Assembly: GCA_964441755.1 (NCBI GenBank)
Contig: CAYTVG010000009.1
Location: 62,001 to 126,000, forward strand
DNA from: JAUMBM01 sp964441755
Lineage (GTDB): Bacteria; Bacteroidota; Bacteroidia; Chitinophagales; Saprospiraceae
Reading direction: 5' to 3'
DNA: 64,000 bases
Below the pieces are notes generated by a model. The model did not search any database and had not been told where the DNA came from. It saw nothing but the letters and a program-made list of their open reading frames with translations. Positions 32,843-41,414 of the stretch are shown piece by piece. Position 1 is the first letter of the stretch; each line of letters begins with the position of its first letter. Made by a program: the position numbers and the translations under genes.

Positions 32843-35800
32843 TTAGTTGATTTCTACGGCTTTCTGTTGATTGATGCGAAGCATAACAGGTGAATCGTTA
32901 TTGCGCACCAGTAGTATAGCTTCCCCTCCGTTTGCCAGCCGGATGCGGGCCGAACGGCGCACCTGACCGGTAACCATCATACCCGATTGCTGCATACTTA
33001 CAGGCTTTAGCTGCTTACCATCTGTATTGTGAAGTAACAGTCCATAGAACGAATCGTAGCGTCCCATTTGGATGTTATTATCGTAAAAATTGCCGAAAAC
33101 AGCCAAATCCGGCCTGCCATCACCGTCAAAATCATAAGGTTGGACCGTAGTAAGCGTACTCCACTGCGCCTGATACGGCAACTCGTGCAGGACGAAACGC
33201 CCGTCGCCTTTGTTTTCGATCCATACAGACCGCAATTGTGTGGCCTCGAACACTTTGGCTGTTTTTAGCTTGCCGGGATCAATAACTTCATCGAGATCAG
33301 CATTGGCAAAATCGTTGTATTTGAGATACTTTTTCTTAAGGCTGATCATTTGGCTGACTACCTCATCGCGCGTGGCAAAGAGGTACTCTTTGCCACCTAA
33401 GTAGTGCGTGAGCAGTTGCTCTTCCTGCCCGTTGTCGTCAAAATCTCCGAGGTACATACGCACAGGTTCCTGCTCGCTGGCCTTCAGTTTGGAGTTGAGC
33501 CCCAGATTGCCGGCAACAAAGTCGAGATCTCCATCGCCATCCAAGTCGACAGTTGTTATGCTGTTCCACCAACCTTTAGCTGCTTCCAAACCTGTATTAT
33601 CAGCCTGTCTGAGTACTTTGCCATCGTTGAAGAATACCTTGATAGCATCCCACTCTAAGGCCAGCACCAGATCAGGTCGTCCGTCACTGTTCAGATCAGC
33701 CCAGCTTCCGCCCCTGACCATACCCACCTGCCTGACTTCCTTAGCATAGGTATTGGTGACATCCCTGAAATTTCCCTTACCATCATTTTGCAGCAAGTAG
33801 CTGTCAGGTGCCTTGCCGTAGGCCCAAGTCAAGGCTCTTGCACCAACAAACACATCCATATCACCATCTCCGTCAAAATCAACAGGAAGTATACAGGAAG
33901 CCGTGAGCTTACAATTGGCTACAGCATCCGAATCACTGATAAAATTGCCCTTGCCATCATTGCGATACAATCGCAAAGCATTGGCCGGATGGTTATTTTG
34001 AAACTCATTACCGCCGCTACCGACCATGAGATCCTGATAACCGTCGCCGTCTGCGTCAAAAAAAGCAGCCGCAACATCCTCATTGAGGCTGTCCAGAACA
34101 AAAGCTGCGGTAGGTTTTTGTACAAAATTGCCATTGGTTTGCTGCATCCAAAGCGTTCCTGCCTGCCATTTGGCACCCCCGATGAACACATCCTCAAGAC
34201 CGTCGCCGTCAACATCTGCCACGGCCAAAGCGGGCCCTTCAGCAGACACCATAAAAGGAATAAGCCGCTCCCTGTTGAAATCAAAAAACGTATTTTCCTG
34301 ATGCTTGCTGTTAATCCCCGCTGCGTTGGCTAGCGGGCTGGTCCAGGGTACTAACCCGCGACTCCCTCTGTACAAATCGTAATCAAACTTCCCTCCTGCG
34401 TCCTGCTGCCGAAAGACGAGGCGTTGGTCTGCTGCCACCTGAGATCGCGTTTCAAAACGACCATCAGGCCACACAATGGTCAACTTATCCAACTTCCCGA
34501 TACTGCCCAGTCCCAGGTGCAATCGCGGATCAACCGATGACTGATACCCTCGCGTAGGCATGAGTTCACGCACCAACAGCCGATCGCCCTGCGCAGCAAT
34601 TAACTTAGCACCAATCCCGAAAGTATTGGGAGCCTCTCCCTCCAATTTTACAGACAAAAAATGATGATCATCGCCCTCCAGTTGGTTGGTGCGGTTGCGA
34701 TATACAAAAGCCTCATCGTTAATATTGTTAATGACCAGGTCCAAATCGCCATCGTTGTCAAGGTCAGCATAGGCCGTACCATTGGAATAGCTAATATCAG
34801 AAAATCCCCATGCTTCTGCCATGTTGGTAAACCTCAGCTGGCCATCATTGCGGTAAGCATAATTGGGTAGCTTTATCTTAGGCATCAGCTCAGTGATCTT
34901 CAGGTCTTTCTCAGTAATATCCTCATAATGAAGCCTCATCTGCAGATCATCATCCGACATAAAATTGATGTAGTCCATGTCGTTGGATCTTCCGAGAATA
35001 CCATTGGCAATGAAGAGATCCTGCCAGCTATCATTGTCCATATCCATAAACAAAGCTGACCAACTCCAGTCTGTCGCATGAATACCGGAAAATATACCCG
35101 TCTCACTAAAACGCACCCCTTTATCATCCCCCGGCAAAGGCCCCTGGTTAATTTGCAAAGTATTGCGGGCATACTGTGGGTAATAACCTGTATTGAGTTT
35201 CATGTTAAAAATATCGAGCGGATCTTCTGCGGCAGCAGCCTTCAGGATAATGGGATCTTCGGGCAACATATCCAATGAAACCAGTTCCGGGTAACCATCG
35301 CCTGTTATGTCAGCGAGATCATTCCCCATAGAGAAACGGCTGGTGTAACGCATACTCTCCCGCATAACATCGCGGAAGGTGCCATCACCATTATTCAGGT
35401 AGAGATAATCATCTTCGTGAAAATCATTGCCTATGTAGACATCCGGCCAACCATCGAGATTGATATCTCCTACCGCAATACCCAGACCGTATCCCAATGC
35501 ATTAGACTGGATACCGGCAGTCTCCGTCACATCTACAAATACATCACCGTCATTGCGCATGAGACGGTCTCCGGCCGTGGGATGGCGTTTTGCTTCATAA
35601 GCCTTTTTATCCCCGAAGGTACCGTTTTGGTGGACTGAGTGATTGAGCTGATACATATCCAGATCCCCGTCAAGATCGTAATCAAAAAAGGCAGCCTGGG
35701 TGGAAAACCCAACTAAGTCGAGCCCGTACTGATCCGCCCTGTTTTCAAATACAGGCACTCCTTTTTCATCAGCACCCAGATTGATGTAAAGCTGGTTTTT

Positions 35801-36247
35801 TCCGCGAAAACCGATATAATCTCCTAATTGAGAGACGTAGATATCCAACAGACCATCCCCGTTGACATCAGCCATTGTGACGCCCGTTTTCCATCCCTGA
35901 TCTCCGCCTACGCCCGCTTGTTCTGTGACGTCCTCAAAGCGGAAATCCCCCCTGTTGATGTATAGTTTGTTGGCTGTCTGGTTGGCTGTAAAATACACAT
36001 CGGGCAGATCATCGCCATTGACATCGCCTACCGCTACCCCTCCTCCATTGAAAAAATACAAATAATTAAAAATATTAATTTCGGGCGAAGCTGTCAGTTC
36101 ATTGCGAAAAGTAATGCCTGTTTCTGAAGACGGCATTTTCTCATAGCGGGGAGGTTCCGCGGTATTACAGCCGGCCGCGAGAAACAACAGGCCTATGAGC
36201 CCCGTCAGCGGGCGCCGGTAAGCTGCAGAAAAGCTGAAAGAGTGCAT
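32843..36247 (-). CDS. FG-GAP/VCBS repeat lipoprotein with ASPIC/UnbV domain (copy 1)
   Basis: A 1134-residue exported lipoprotein: signal with lipobox LAAGC (Cys27), then a beta-propeller of FG-GAP/VCBS repeats with calcium-binding Asp loops such as DVNGDDLPDVYF and DLDNDGDLDLV. An ASPIC/UnbV domain follows (around FGIGAKLIAAQGDRL through GYQSSVDPRLHLGLG, about 540-600), then a second block of repeats to the C-terminus. The order is that of the CRTAC1 family. It follows a paralogue of nearly the same length by 35 bases, and both follow a SusCD pair. A surface-exposed adhesion or glycan-binding role is likely from domains; no catalytic motif is visible. Confidence 0.9.
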   Translation of the reverse strand: MHSFSFSAAYRRPLTGLIGLLFLAAGCNTAEPPRYEKMPSSETGITFRNELTASPEINIFNYLYFFNGGGVAVGDVNGDDLPDVYFTANQTANKLYINRGDFRFEDVTEQAGVGGDQGWKTGVTMADVNGDGLLDIYVSQLGDYIGFRGKNQLYINLGADEKGVPVFENRADQYGLDLVGFSTQAAFFDYDLDGDLDMYQLNHSVHQNGTFGDKKAYEAKRHPTAGDRLMRNDGDVFVDVTETAGIQSNALGYGLGIAVGDINLDGWPDVYIGNDFHEDDYLYLNNGDGTFRDVMRESMRYTSRFSMGNDLADITGDGYPELVSLDMLPEDPIILKAAAAEDPLDIFNMKLNTGYYPQYARNTLQINQGPLPGDDKGVRFSETGIFSGIHATDWSWSALFMDMDNDSWQDLFIANGILGRSNDMDYINFMSDDDLQMRLHYEDITEKDLKITELMPKIKLPNYAYRNDGQLRFTNMAEAWGFSDISYSNGTAYADLDNDGDLDLVINNINDEAFVYRNRTNQLEGDDHHFLSVKLEGEAPNTFGIGAKLIAAQGDRLLVRELMPTRGYQSSVDPRLHLGLGSIGKLDKLTIVWPDGRFETRSQVAADQRLVFRQQDAGGKFDYDLYRGSRGLVPWTSPLANAAGINSKHQENTFFDFNRERLIPFMVSAEGPALAVADVDGDGLEDVFIGGAKWQAGTLWMQQTNGNFVQKPTAAFVLDSLNEDVAAAFFDADGDGYQDLMVGSGGNEFQNNHPANALRLYRNDGKGNFISDSDAVANCKLTASCILPVDFDGDGDMDVFVGARALTWAYGKAPDSYLLQNDGKGNFRDVTNTYAKEVRQVGMVRGGSWADLNSDGRPDLVLALEWDAIKVFFNDGKVLRQADNTGLEAAKGWWNSITTVDLDGDGDLDFVAGNLGLNSKLKASEQEPVRMYLGDFDDNGQEEQLLTHYLGGKEYLFATRDEVVSQMISLKKKYLKYNDFANADLDEVIDPGKLKTAKVFEATQLRSVWIENKGDGRFVLHELPYQAQWSTLTTVQPYDFDGDGRPDLAVFGNFYDNNIQMGRYDSFYGLLLHNTDGKQLKPVSMQQSGMMVTGQVRRSARIRLANGGEAILLVRNNDSPVMLRINQQKAVEIN

Positions 36248-36282
36248 TGTGTCGTTGATTTTAATTCAGAAGCAGTTTAATA

Positions 36283-39200
36283 TTATTGCCATTCCAACAA
36301 CTTCATTTCCGCATTGTTGCGGGCAATCAGCACGGCAGGCTTGCCTGCCAGTGTGATAGCTTTGATGTGTCTTATTTCTCCATTAATGCTGAGTCCGCTG
36401 GCAGCAGCACTGAGCGCTGCCCACTTGCCGGGCTGTTGCTGCTGCAAAAGCAGGCCCCTGCTCGCATCAAAACGCCCCAACTCAGGTTTGACCCGATACA
36501 GGTTTCCACCAAGCAACAAATCCGGCAGTTCATCGCCATTCATATCATGCACCTGTATACTGTATACCGGTGACTGTTGGGCTGCCATAGGCAATGCCTC
36601 GAGCTGCCACTTATCTCCGGGTAGCTGGTAAAACACTGTTGTGGCTAAAGTTTGAATCTGTCGGTGCTCAGCTTTAGCGAGTAACTCATCGCCAAATACC
36701 TGCTGTACCGTCTTGTCCATGTAATCCTTGTAGGTAACAAACTGCTTATTGACGATGCCTGGAAGTAGTTTACCCAGATCCGCCTTGAGGGCTGTGGGAT
36801 AACTTCTCCCTTGCTCACTGAGGCAATAGATCTGCTCATAGGACCCATTGTTGTCAAAATCATGCACGTACAAATCGAAAGGCCGCAAGCTGTCAGCATA
36901 AAAACGGCTGTTGAGGCCCCAGTTGCCGGCAACCAGATCCTGCTTTCCATCCCGGTTAAAATCGGCGACCGCCAGACTCAGCCACCAGCCCGCAGAGCCC
37001 GCAATGGTCCGGGCGGCGGCAGCCGGAAAGTATCCTTTCTCATTGTACAAAATCGTCACCGGCATCCATTCGCCCGCCAGGGCGATATCCTGCCAGCCGT
37101 CTCCGTTAAAATCAGCCGCAACTGCCTCTGTAACCATGCCCAGACTACGGATTGCTCCTGAGCGGGCCGATACATCCGTAAACCTGCCCTTCCCGTCATT
37201 GGCCAGGAGGTAACTGCTGGCAGCGAGGCCATAACCGGCAGGATTGATACGACCACCAACAAAAATATCCAGATCACCATCCTTATCGATATCAATACTC
37301 AACAGGCAACTCTGCACCCGACGGATGCGGGGCAACTGCTGTAGCTGCCTTTCAAAAAGAAGCCTGCCCCCTGGCTGCTGAATATACAGCCTCAGGTCGA
37401 GCAGATCGGACTGATATAAATGCTCATTCCCTCCGCTGGCTACCAGCAAATCAGCGAGCCCGTCGCCATTGGCGTCAAAAAACAGTGCATCAACATCTTC
37501 ATAGACAGCATCGGCCGTCAGGGCCGGCTGTGCTGATTTTTCAAACCTCCCTGCTGCTGTTTGCAGAAATAACTGTCCTGCCTGGCCGGAAGCCCCCCCC
37601 ATAAAAAAATCTTCGCGCCCATCGCCATTGATGTCCCCCACGGCCAAAGCAGGTCCTTCCGTCGACAAGGCATGGTACAAAAGTTTATCTCTGTCAAAGT
37701 CGATAAATACATTTTCGACATGTGAGGGCATTGTGGTCACCCAGTCGCGTTTTTCTGTCAGCCTTGGGCCGGAAGCCGCCGGTGCCGGCCCTTTGGGCGG
37801 CAGCGCCTGCCGCCGGCTGATACTGCCGGTCTCCGAAAAATCGATACGATACAACTTATTGACAGGCAAAGGTCCTTGTAATACAATCACTTCCCCGTAA
37901 GGAGACCAGGCTACCAGCGAGTCCACAGTGTTAATTTTACCCAGCCCCAAAACAGTCCGATAGCCCATGGAAGACTGAAATCCACGCATGGGCATGTGCT
38001 CATAGGTACGGCTCTCTCCCGCTGAATATGCGACTACCCGGGCACCGATAGCGTACGGATTGTCGCCATTGCCGGCAAATTCGACGCTCAGGCTGTTGGC
38101 ATCCTGTTGCTGGGAAGCCTCATTGCGGTACACCTTTGCAGGAGCGTTCAGATTGCTGATGACAATATCCAAATCACCGTCATTGTCCAAATCCGCGTAA
38201 GCCGCCCCATTGGAGTGCGTAGGTTCCTCAAAACCCCAGTCCTTGGTTTTGTTGACAAAAGGCATACGACCTTCATTGGAAAAAGCATAATTGGGCAGAG
38301 GTGTCGAAGGCATCATATCGACAAATTTTTTAAAATCGACAGCCTCCCCTGCCTGGGCAGCCCGAATATTTTCATCCTGAGCAAGAAAATTTACAAAATC
38401 CTGATCCGTGACATCTTTGTATACCCCATTGCAAACAAAGACATCCCGGTAGCCATTGTTGTCCAAATCCGCCAAAATAGCCCCCCAGCTCCAGTCGGTA
38501 GCATGTACTCCTGCCAACTGAGAACACTCGCTGAAAGTTCCGTCGCCATTATTCCATTGCAAGGTGTTGCGCATGTACTGGTGATAAAGACCATTCTGCT
38601 GATAGATGAGATACTCATCATAGCGCAGAAAGCTGGTCGTCTGCTTGATGCGGGGCAGGTTATCGGGCAGCATATCCGTTACAAAAATCTCCGGAAAGCA
38701 ATCATTGTTGAGGTCAGCCATATCTGCCCCCATGCTGAAATGAGAGCTTAAGCTCATACGCTCTGTCAGGGATTCCCGGAAAGTACCATTCTGCTGGTTG
38801 ATATAGAGGTAGTCACGCTCATAAAAGTCGTTGGAAATGTAAATATCCATCCAGCCATCCAGATTGACATCTCCGACCGTTACGCCCAAACCAAAGCCAA
38901 TAACGCTGCCATAAATGCCCGCTTCTTCACTCACATCCACAAATCCACCCTTACCATCAGACGGTGGTCCGTCGTTGCGATAAAGCTTATCTCCCCCGAG
39001 CTCATCCCTGAAAGGTCTTAGATTGCGCAGGCCGAGTGTTGAGATAGGTCGGAAAGAATTATTGAGGACGTAACAGTCCAAGTCTCCATCCTTATCGTAG
39101 TCGAAGAAGACCGCATGGGTGCTGAATCCCTTATCAGCCAGCCCGTATCGGGCTGCCTCTTCTGCGAAGGTTCCGTCTCCTTTGTTAATAAAAAGCTCAT

Positions 39201-39645
39201 TTTCTTTATTGTCACCATCGACATCACCTGAATTGCATACATAAATATCCAGAAGACCATCCGCATTAACATCTGCCATAGCGACGCCGGTGCTCCAGGC
39301 ATGTGTGCCCTGTACACCCGCTTTTTTGCCAACCTCCTCAAACCGGAAATTACCTTTATTGATATAAAGCTGGTTGGGCAGCTGATTGGCCGAAAAATAG
39401 ATATCCTGCAGGCCGTCGCCGTTAACATCCCCAATGGCTACCCCACCACCATTGTAATAATTGCGATAGCGAAAAACGTCAAAATTACCCTCCAGATTGA
39501 GTTTATTGGCAAAGCTTACACTGGTAGAATCGGCAGGCAAATCCGTGAATAAGGCAGGTTCCGCTGACTCGACTGGTGTTGATTTTTGGCAGCCACCAAT
39601 CAAGAGTAATACTGCAAAAAAGCCTGACAACCGTAGGAACGACAT
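36283..39645 (-). CDS. FG-GAP/VCBS repeat lipoprotein with ASPIC/UnbV domain (copy 2)
   Basis: A 1120-residue paralogue of the neighbouring protein with the same order: lipobox LLIGGC (Cys19), FG-GAP repeats (DVNGDGLQDIYFSANQLPNQ), ASPIC/UnbV segment (around YAIGARVVAYSAGE and GFQSSMGYRTVLGLG), and a second repeat block. The N-terminal blocks are much more alike than the C-terminal blocks, so the latter may decide what each protein binds. It is first of the pair, with the shared transcript running to the copy at 32843. Tandem hairpins separate it from the SusD gene. Confidence 0.9.
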   Translation of the reverse strand: MSFLRLSGFFAVLLLIGGCQKSTPVESAEPALFTDLPADSTSVSFANKLNLEGNFDVFRYRNYYNGGGVAIGDVNGDGLQDIYFSANQLPNQLYINKGNFRFEEVGKKAGVQGTHAWSTGVAMADVNADGLLDIYVCNSGDVDGDNKENELFINKGDGTFAEEAARYGLADKGFSTHAVFFDYDKDGDLDCYVLNNSFRPISTLGLRNLRPFRDELGGDKLYRNDGPPSDGKGGFVDVSEEAGIYGSVIGFGLGVTVGDVNLDGWMDIYISNDFYERDYLYINQQNGTFRESLTERMSLSSHFSMGADMADLNNDCFPEIFVTDMLPDNLPRIKQTTSFLRYDEYLIYQQNGLYHQYMRNTLQWNNGDGTFSECSQLAGVHATDWSWGAILADLDNNGYRDVFVCNGVYKDVTDQDFVNFLAQDENIRAAQAGEAVDFKKFVDMMPSTPLPNYAFSNEGRMPFVNKTKDWGFEEPTHSNGAAYADLDNDGDLDIVISNLNAPAKVYRNEASQQQDANSLSVEFAGNGDNPYAIGARVVAYSAGESRTYEHMPMRGFQSSMGYRTVLGLGKINTVDSLVAWSPYGEVIVLQGPLPVNKLYRIDFSETGSISRRQALPPKGPAPAASGPRLTEKRDWVTTMPSHVENVFIDFDRDKLLYHALSTEGPALAVGDINGDGREDFFMGGASGQAGQLFLQTAAGRFEKSAQPALTADAVYEDVDALFFDANGDGLADLLVASGGNEHLYQSDLLDLRLYIQQPGGRLLFERQLQQLPRIRRVQSCLLSIDIDKDGDLDIFVGGRINPAGYGLAASSYLLANDGKGRFTDVSARSGAIRSLGMVTEAVAADFNGDGWQDIALAGEWMPVTILYNEKGYFPAAAARTIAGSAGWWLSLAVADFNRDGKQDLVAGNWGLNSRFYADSLRPFDLYVHDFDNNGSYEQIYCLSEQGRSYPTALKADLGKLLPGIVNKQFVTYKDYMDKTVQQVFGDELLAKAEHRQIQTLATTVFYQLPGDKWQLEALPMAAQQSPVYSIQVHDMNGDELPDLLLGGNLYRVKPELGRFDASRGLLLQQQQPGKWAALSAAASGLSINGEIRHIKAITLAGKPAVLIARNNAEMKLLEWQ

Positions 39646-39734
39646 ATTGTAGTGATTGGATTGGTGAAAAGTTGCAGCTTGGACATACAGAAGCGGCTAC
39701 ACTTTCTGTGAATCATCCGGCAAATTAGCAGAGT

Positions 39735-39763
39735 CCCCCTGGCAGTTGCCGGCAAGCAGGGGG
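39735..39763 (-). terminator. G/C-rich hairpin between SusD and the FG-GAP genes
   Basis: Outer stem CCCCCTG / CAGGGGG enclosing an inner palindrome TTGCCGGCAA. It is the second hairpin met by a transcript leaving the SusD gene. Confidence 0.55.
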
Positions 39764-39781
39764 GCTGCACCTTATAAATGA

Positions 39782-39809
39782 GACGGGACAGGCAATTGCC
39801 TGTCCCGTC
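39782..39809 (-). terminator. 28-bp perfect palindrome after the SusD gene
   Basis: GACGGGACAGGCAA and its exact complement with no spacer, centred on AATT, 33 bases past the SusD stop. It may end or attenuate the SusCD transcript before the FG-GAP genes. Confidence 0.72.
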
Positions 39810-39842
39810 AAAGTTAGCCATAAATCCTCAGGAAAAGCGGAA

Positions 39843-41396
39843 TTAATAGCCAGGATTTTGCTTGAGATTGGGGTTATTATCCAATGCCACTTGTGGAATC
39901 GGGAAAATAACTACACGCTCCGGAGACTCAGGCTTGTATGACCATTCAGAGCGGAACTGCTCGAAGCGGATCTGGTCATTACGACGCCATCCTTCCCAGT
40001 ACAATTCGAAACCTCTTTCATTCAGAACCTCTTGTCCGTTTGCAGCGACAGAAGCGACTGGCTGAGCTCCGCGGTGCGTGCGAATCTGGTTGATGATTGC
40101 CAGTGCACCAGCTGCGTTGCCCGTGCGCCACAGCGCCTCAGCCTTCATCAGCAGCACGTCAGCAAAGCGCAGCAGGTGGTAGTCATTACCCGGAGAGTCA
40201 ACGTTGCCAAAATCCGGTGGATACTTGACTACACGTACACCCTCACGCTCGCTGGCATAGAAAAGGTCAACATCAACGCTGAATGCGAGTGGGTTACCAC
40301 CACGATCCGTAAGGTTGTTGCCATTCTGGTCTTTCTGCTGGCCTTCGAGGAAGCCCGCGCGCAGACCACTTACGTCGGTAACACCCTGGATAGCTGAACC
40401 CTTACGCACATCGCCACCATCATTCCACTTGCTGTAGAAATCAGAGATGGTAGTAAAGCCGTTCCAGCCGCTTGGATTTTGGTTGTAGTGCAGCGTCATA
40501 CGGTGACGGCTCTGCATGTTACCGCGACCGTTGCCCGTCTCAGCAACGATAGCAAAGATAGACTCCTTAGACAGCGCAGAGTTATTGGCAGTGAAGTTGT
40601 CCCAGTAATTCGTAAGCTCGAATACACCTGAATTAATGACAAAATCGCAGCTTTCAATAACCTTGTTCATGTCATCTGACGCAAAGGTATAAGGACCTGC
40701 CGGATTGGCTGCCGTAAATACAGCCTTATTGAGGTATACCTTAGCCATCAGCGCATGAGCAGCCTCCTTCGTAGCCACACCGGCATCTACAGAAGCGCGG
40801 TTGGGCAGGTTAGGCAGTGCAGCCGTCAGATCTTCGATGATTTTGTTGACAGCCTCAGTGCGCGTGAAAACTTTAGGAATGGCGTCAAAGCCCTCTGTAG
40901 CTTCACGGAATGGCACCTGGCCATAGAGATCTGCAACATGGTACATAAAGTAAGCACGCAGGAAGCGAGCCTCAGCCTCTACGCGATCGTTGTTGTCGCG
41001 GTCAGCGGCAGCAATGGCCTGCGTAGCCTGGAAGATACCTGAGTTCAGCTGGTTCCAGCCGCTCAGGACGAAAGAGTGAGAAGCATCCCATGTATGGCTG
41101 TGCAACTGACGCCAGACACCGAAGTCACTCCAGTCCGTACCACGAGTAGGACCCATCATTTCGTCTGAAGGATGCTCCATCAGTGCGAAAGCATTGTCCT
41201 GGCTGTTGAGGCCATGCAGCTGCGAATAAGTACCCCGGAGGGCAGCAGCCGGATCAGGAGGCAAAGGGAGCGTACCGTCGACGACTTCAACGCCGATGGC
41301 ATCTTCCGTTACATCCTCAAGGTCTGTACAAGCCGGCAGCGCGAACAGCATGCCGGCAGGCAGCAACAGGTAGAGAAATTTTTTATTAACTATCAT
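39843..41396 (-). CDS. SusD/RagB family nutrient-binding lipoprotein
   Basis: Outer-membrane surface lipoprotein that forms the lid over a SusC channel and captures ligand. The 517 residues have lipobox LPAC (Cys23), followed by the family's alpha-helical TPR-like scaffold: RAYFMYHVADLYGQVPFRE, AHALMAKVYLNKA, LLRFADVLLMKAEALWRTG and the end NERGFELYWEGWRRND. The C-terminal IFPIPQVALDNNPNLKQNPGY is typical. It starts 18 bases after the SusC gene ends. Ligand unknown; no glycoside hydrolase is nearby, so this is not clearly a polysaccharide locus. Confidence 0.95.
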   Translation of the reverse strand: MIVNKKFLYLLLPAGMLFALPACTDLEDVTEDAIGVEVVDGTLPLPPDPAAALRGTYSQLHGLNSQDNAFALMEHPSDEMMGPTRGTDWSDFGVWRQLHSHTWDASHSFVLSGWNQLNSGIFQATQAIAAADRDNNDRVEAEARFLRAYFMYHVADLYGQVPFREATEGFDAIPKVFTRTEAVNKIIEDLTAALPNLPNRASVDAGVATKEAAHALMAKVYLNKAVFTAANPAGPYTFASDDMNKVIESCDFVINSGVFELTNYWDNFTANNSALSKESIFAIVAETGNGRGNMQSRHRMTLHYNQNPSGWNGFTTISDFYSKWNDGGDVRKGSAIQGVTDVSGLRAGFLEGQQKDQNGNNLTDRGGNPLAFSVDVDLFYASEREGVRVVKYPPDFGNVDSPGNDYHLLRFADVLLMKAEALWRTGNAAGALAIINQIRTHRGAQPVASVAANGQEVLNERGFELYWEGWRRNDQIRFEQFRSEWSYKPESPERVVIFPIPQVALDNNPNLKQNPGY

Positions 41397-41414
41397 TGTC
41401 TTGACAGATTAAAT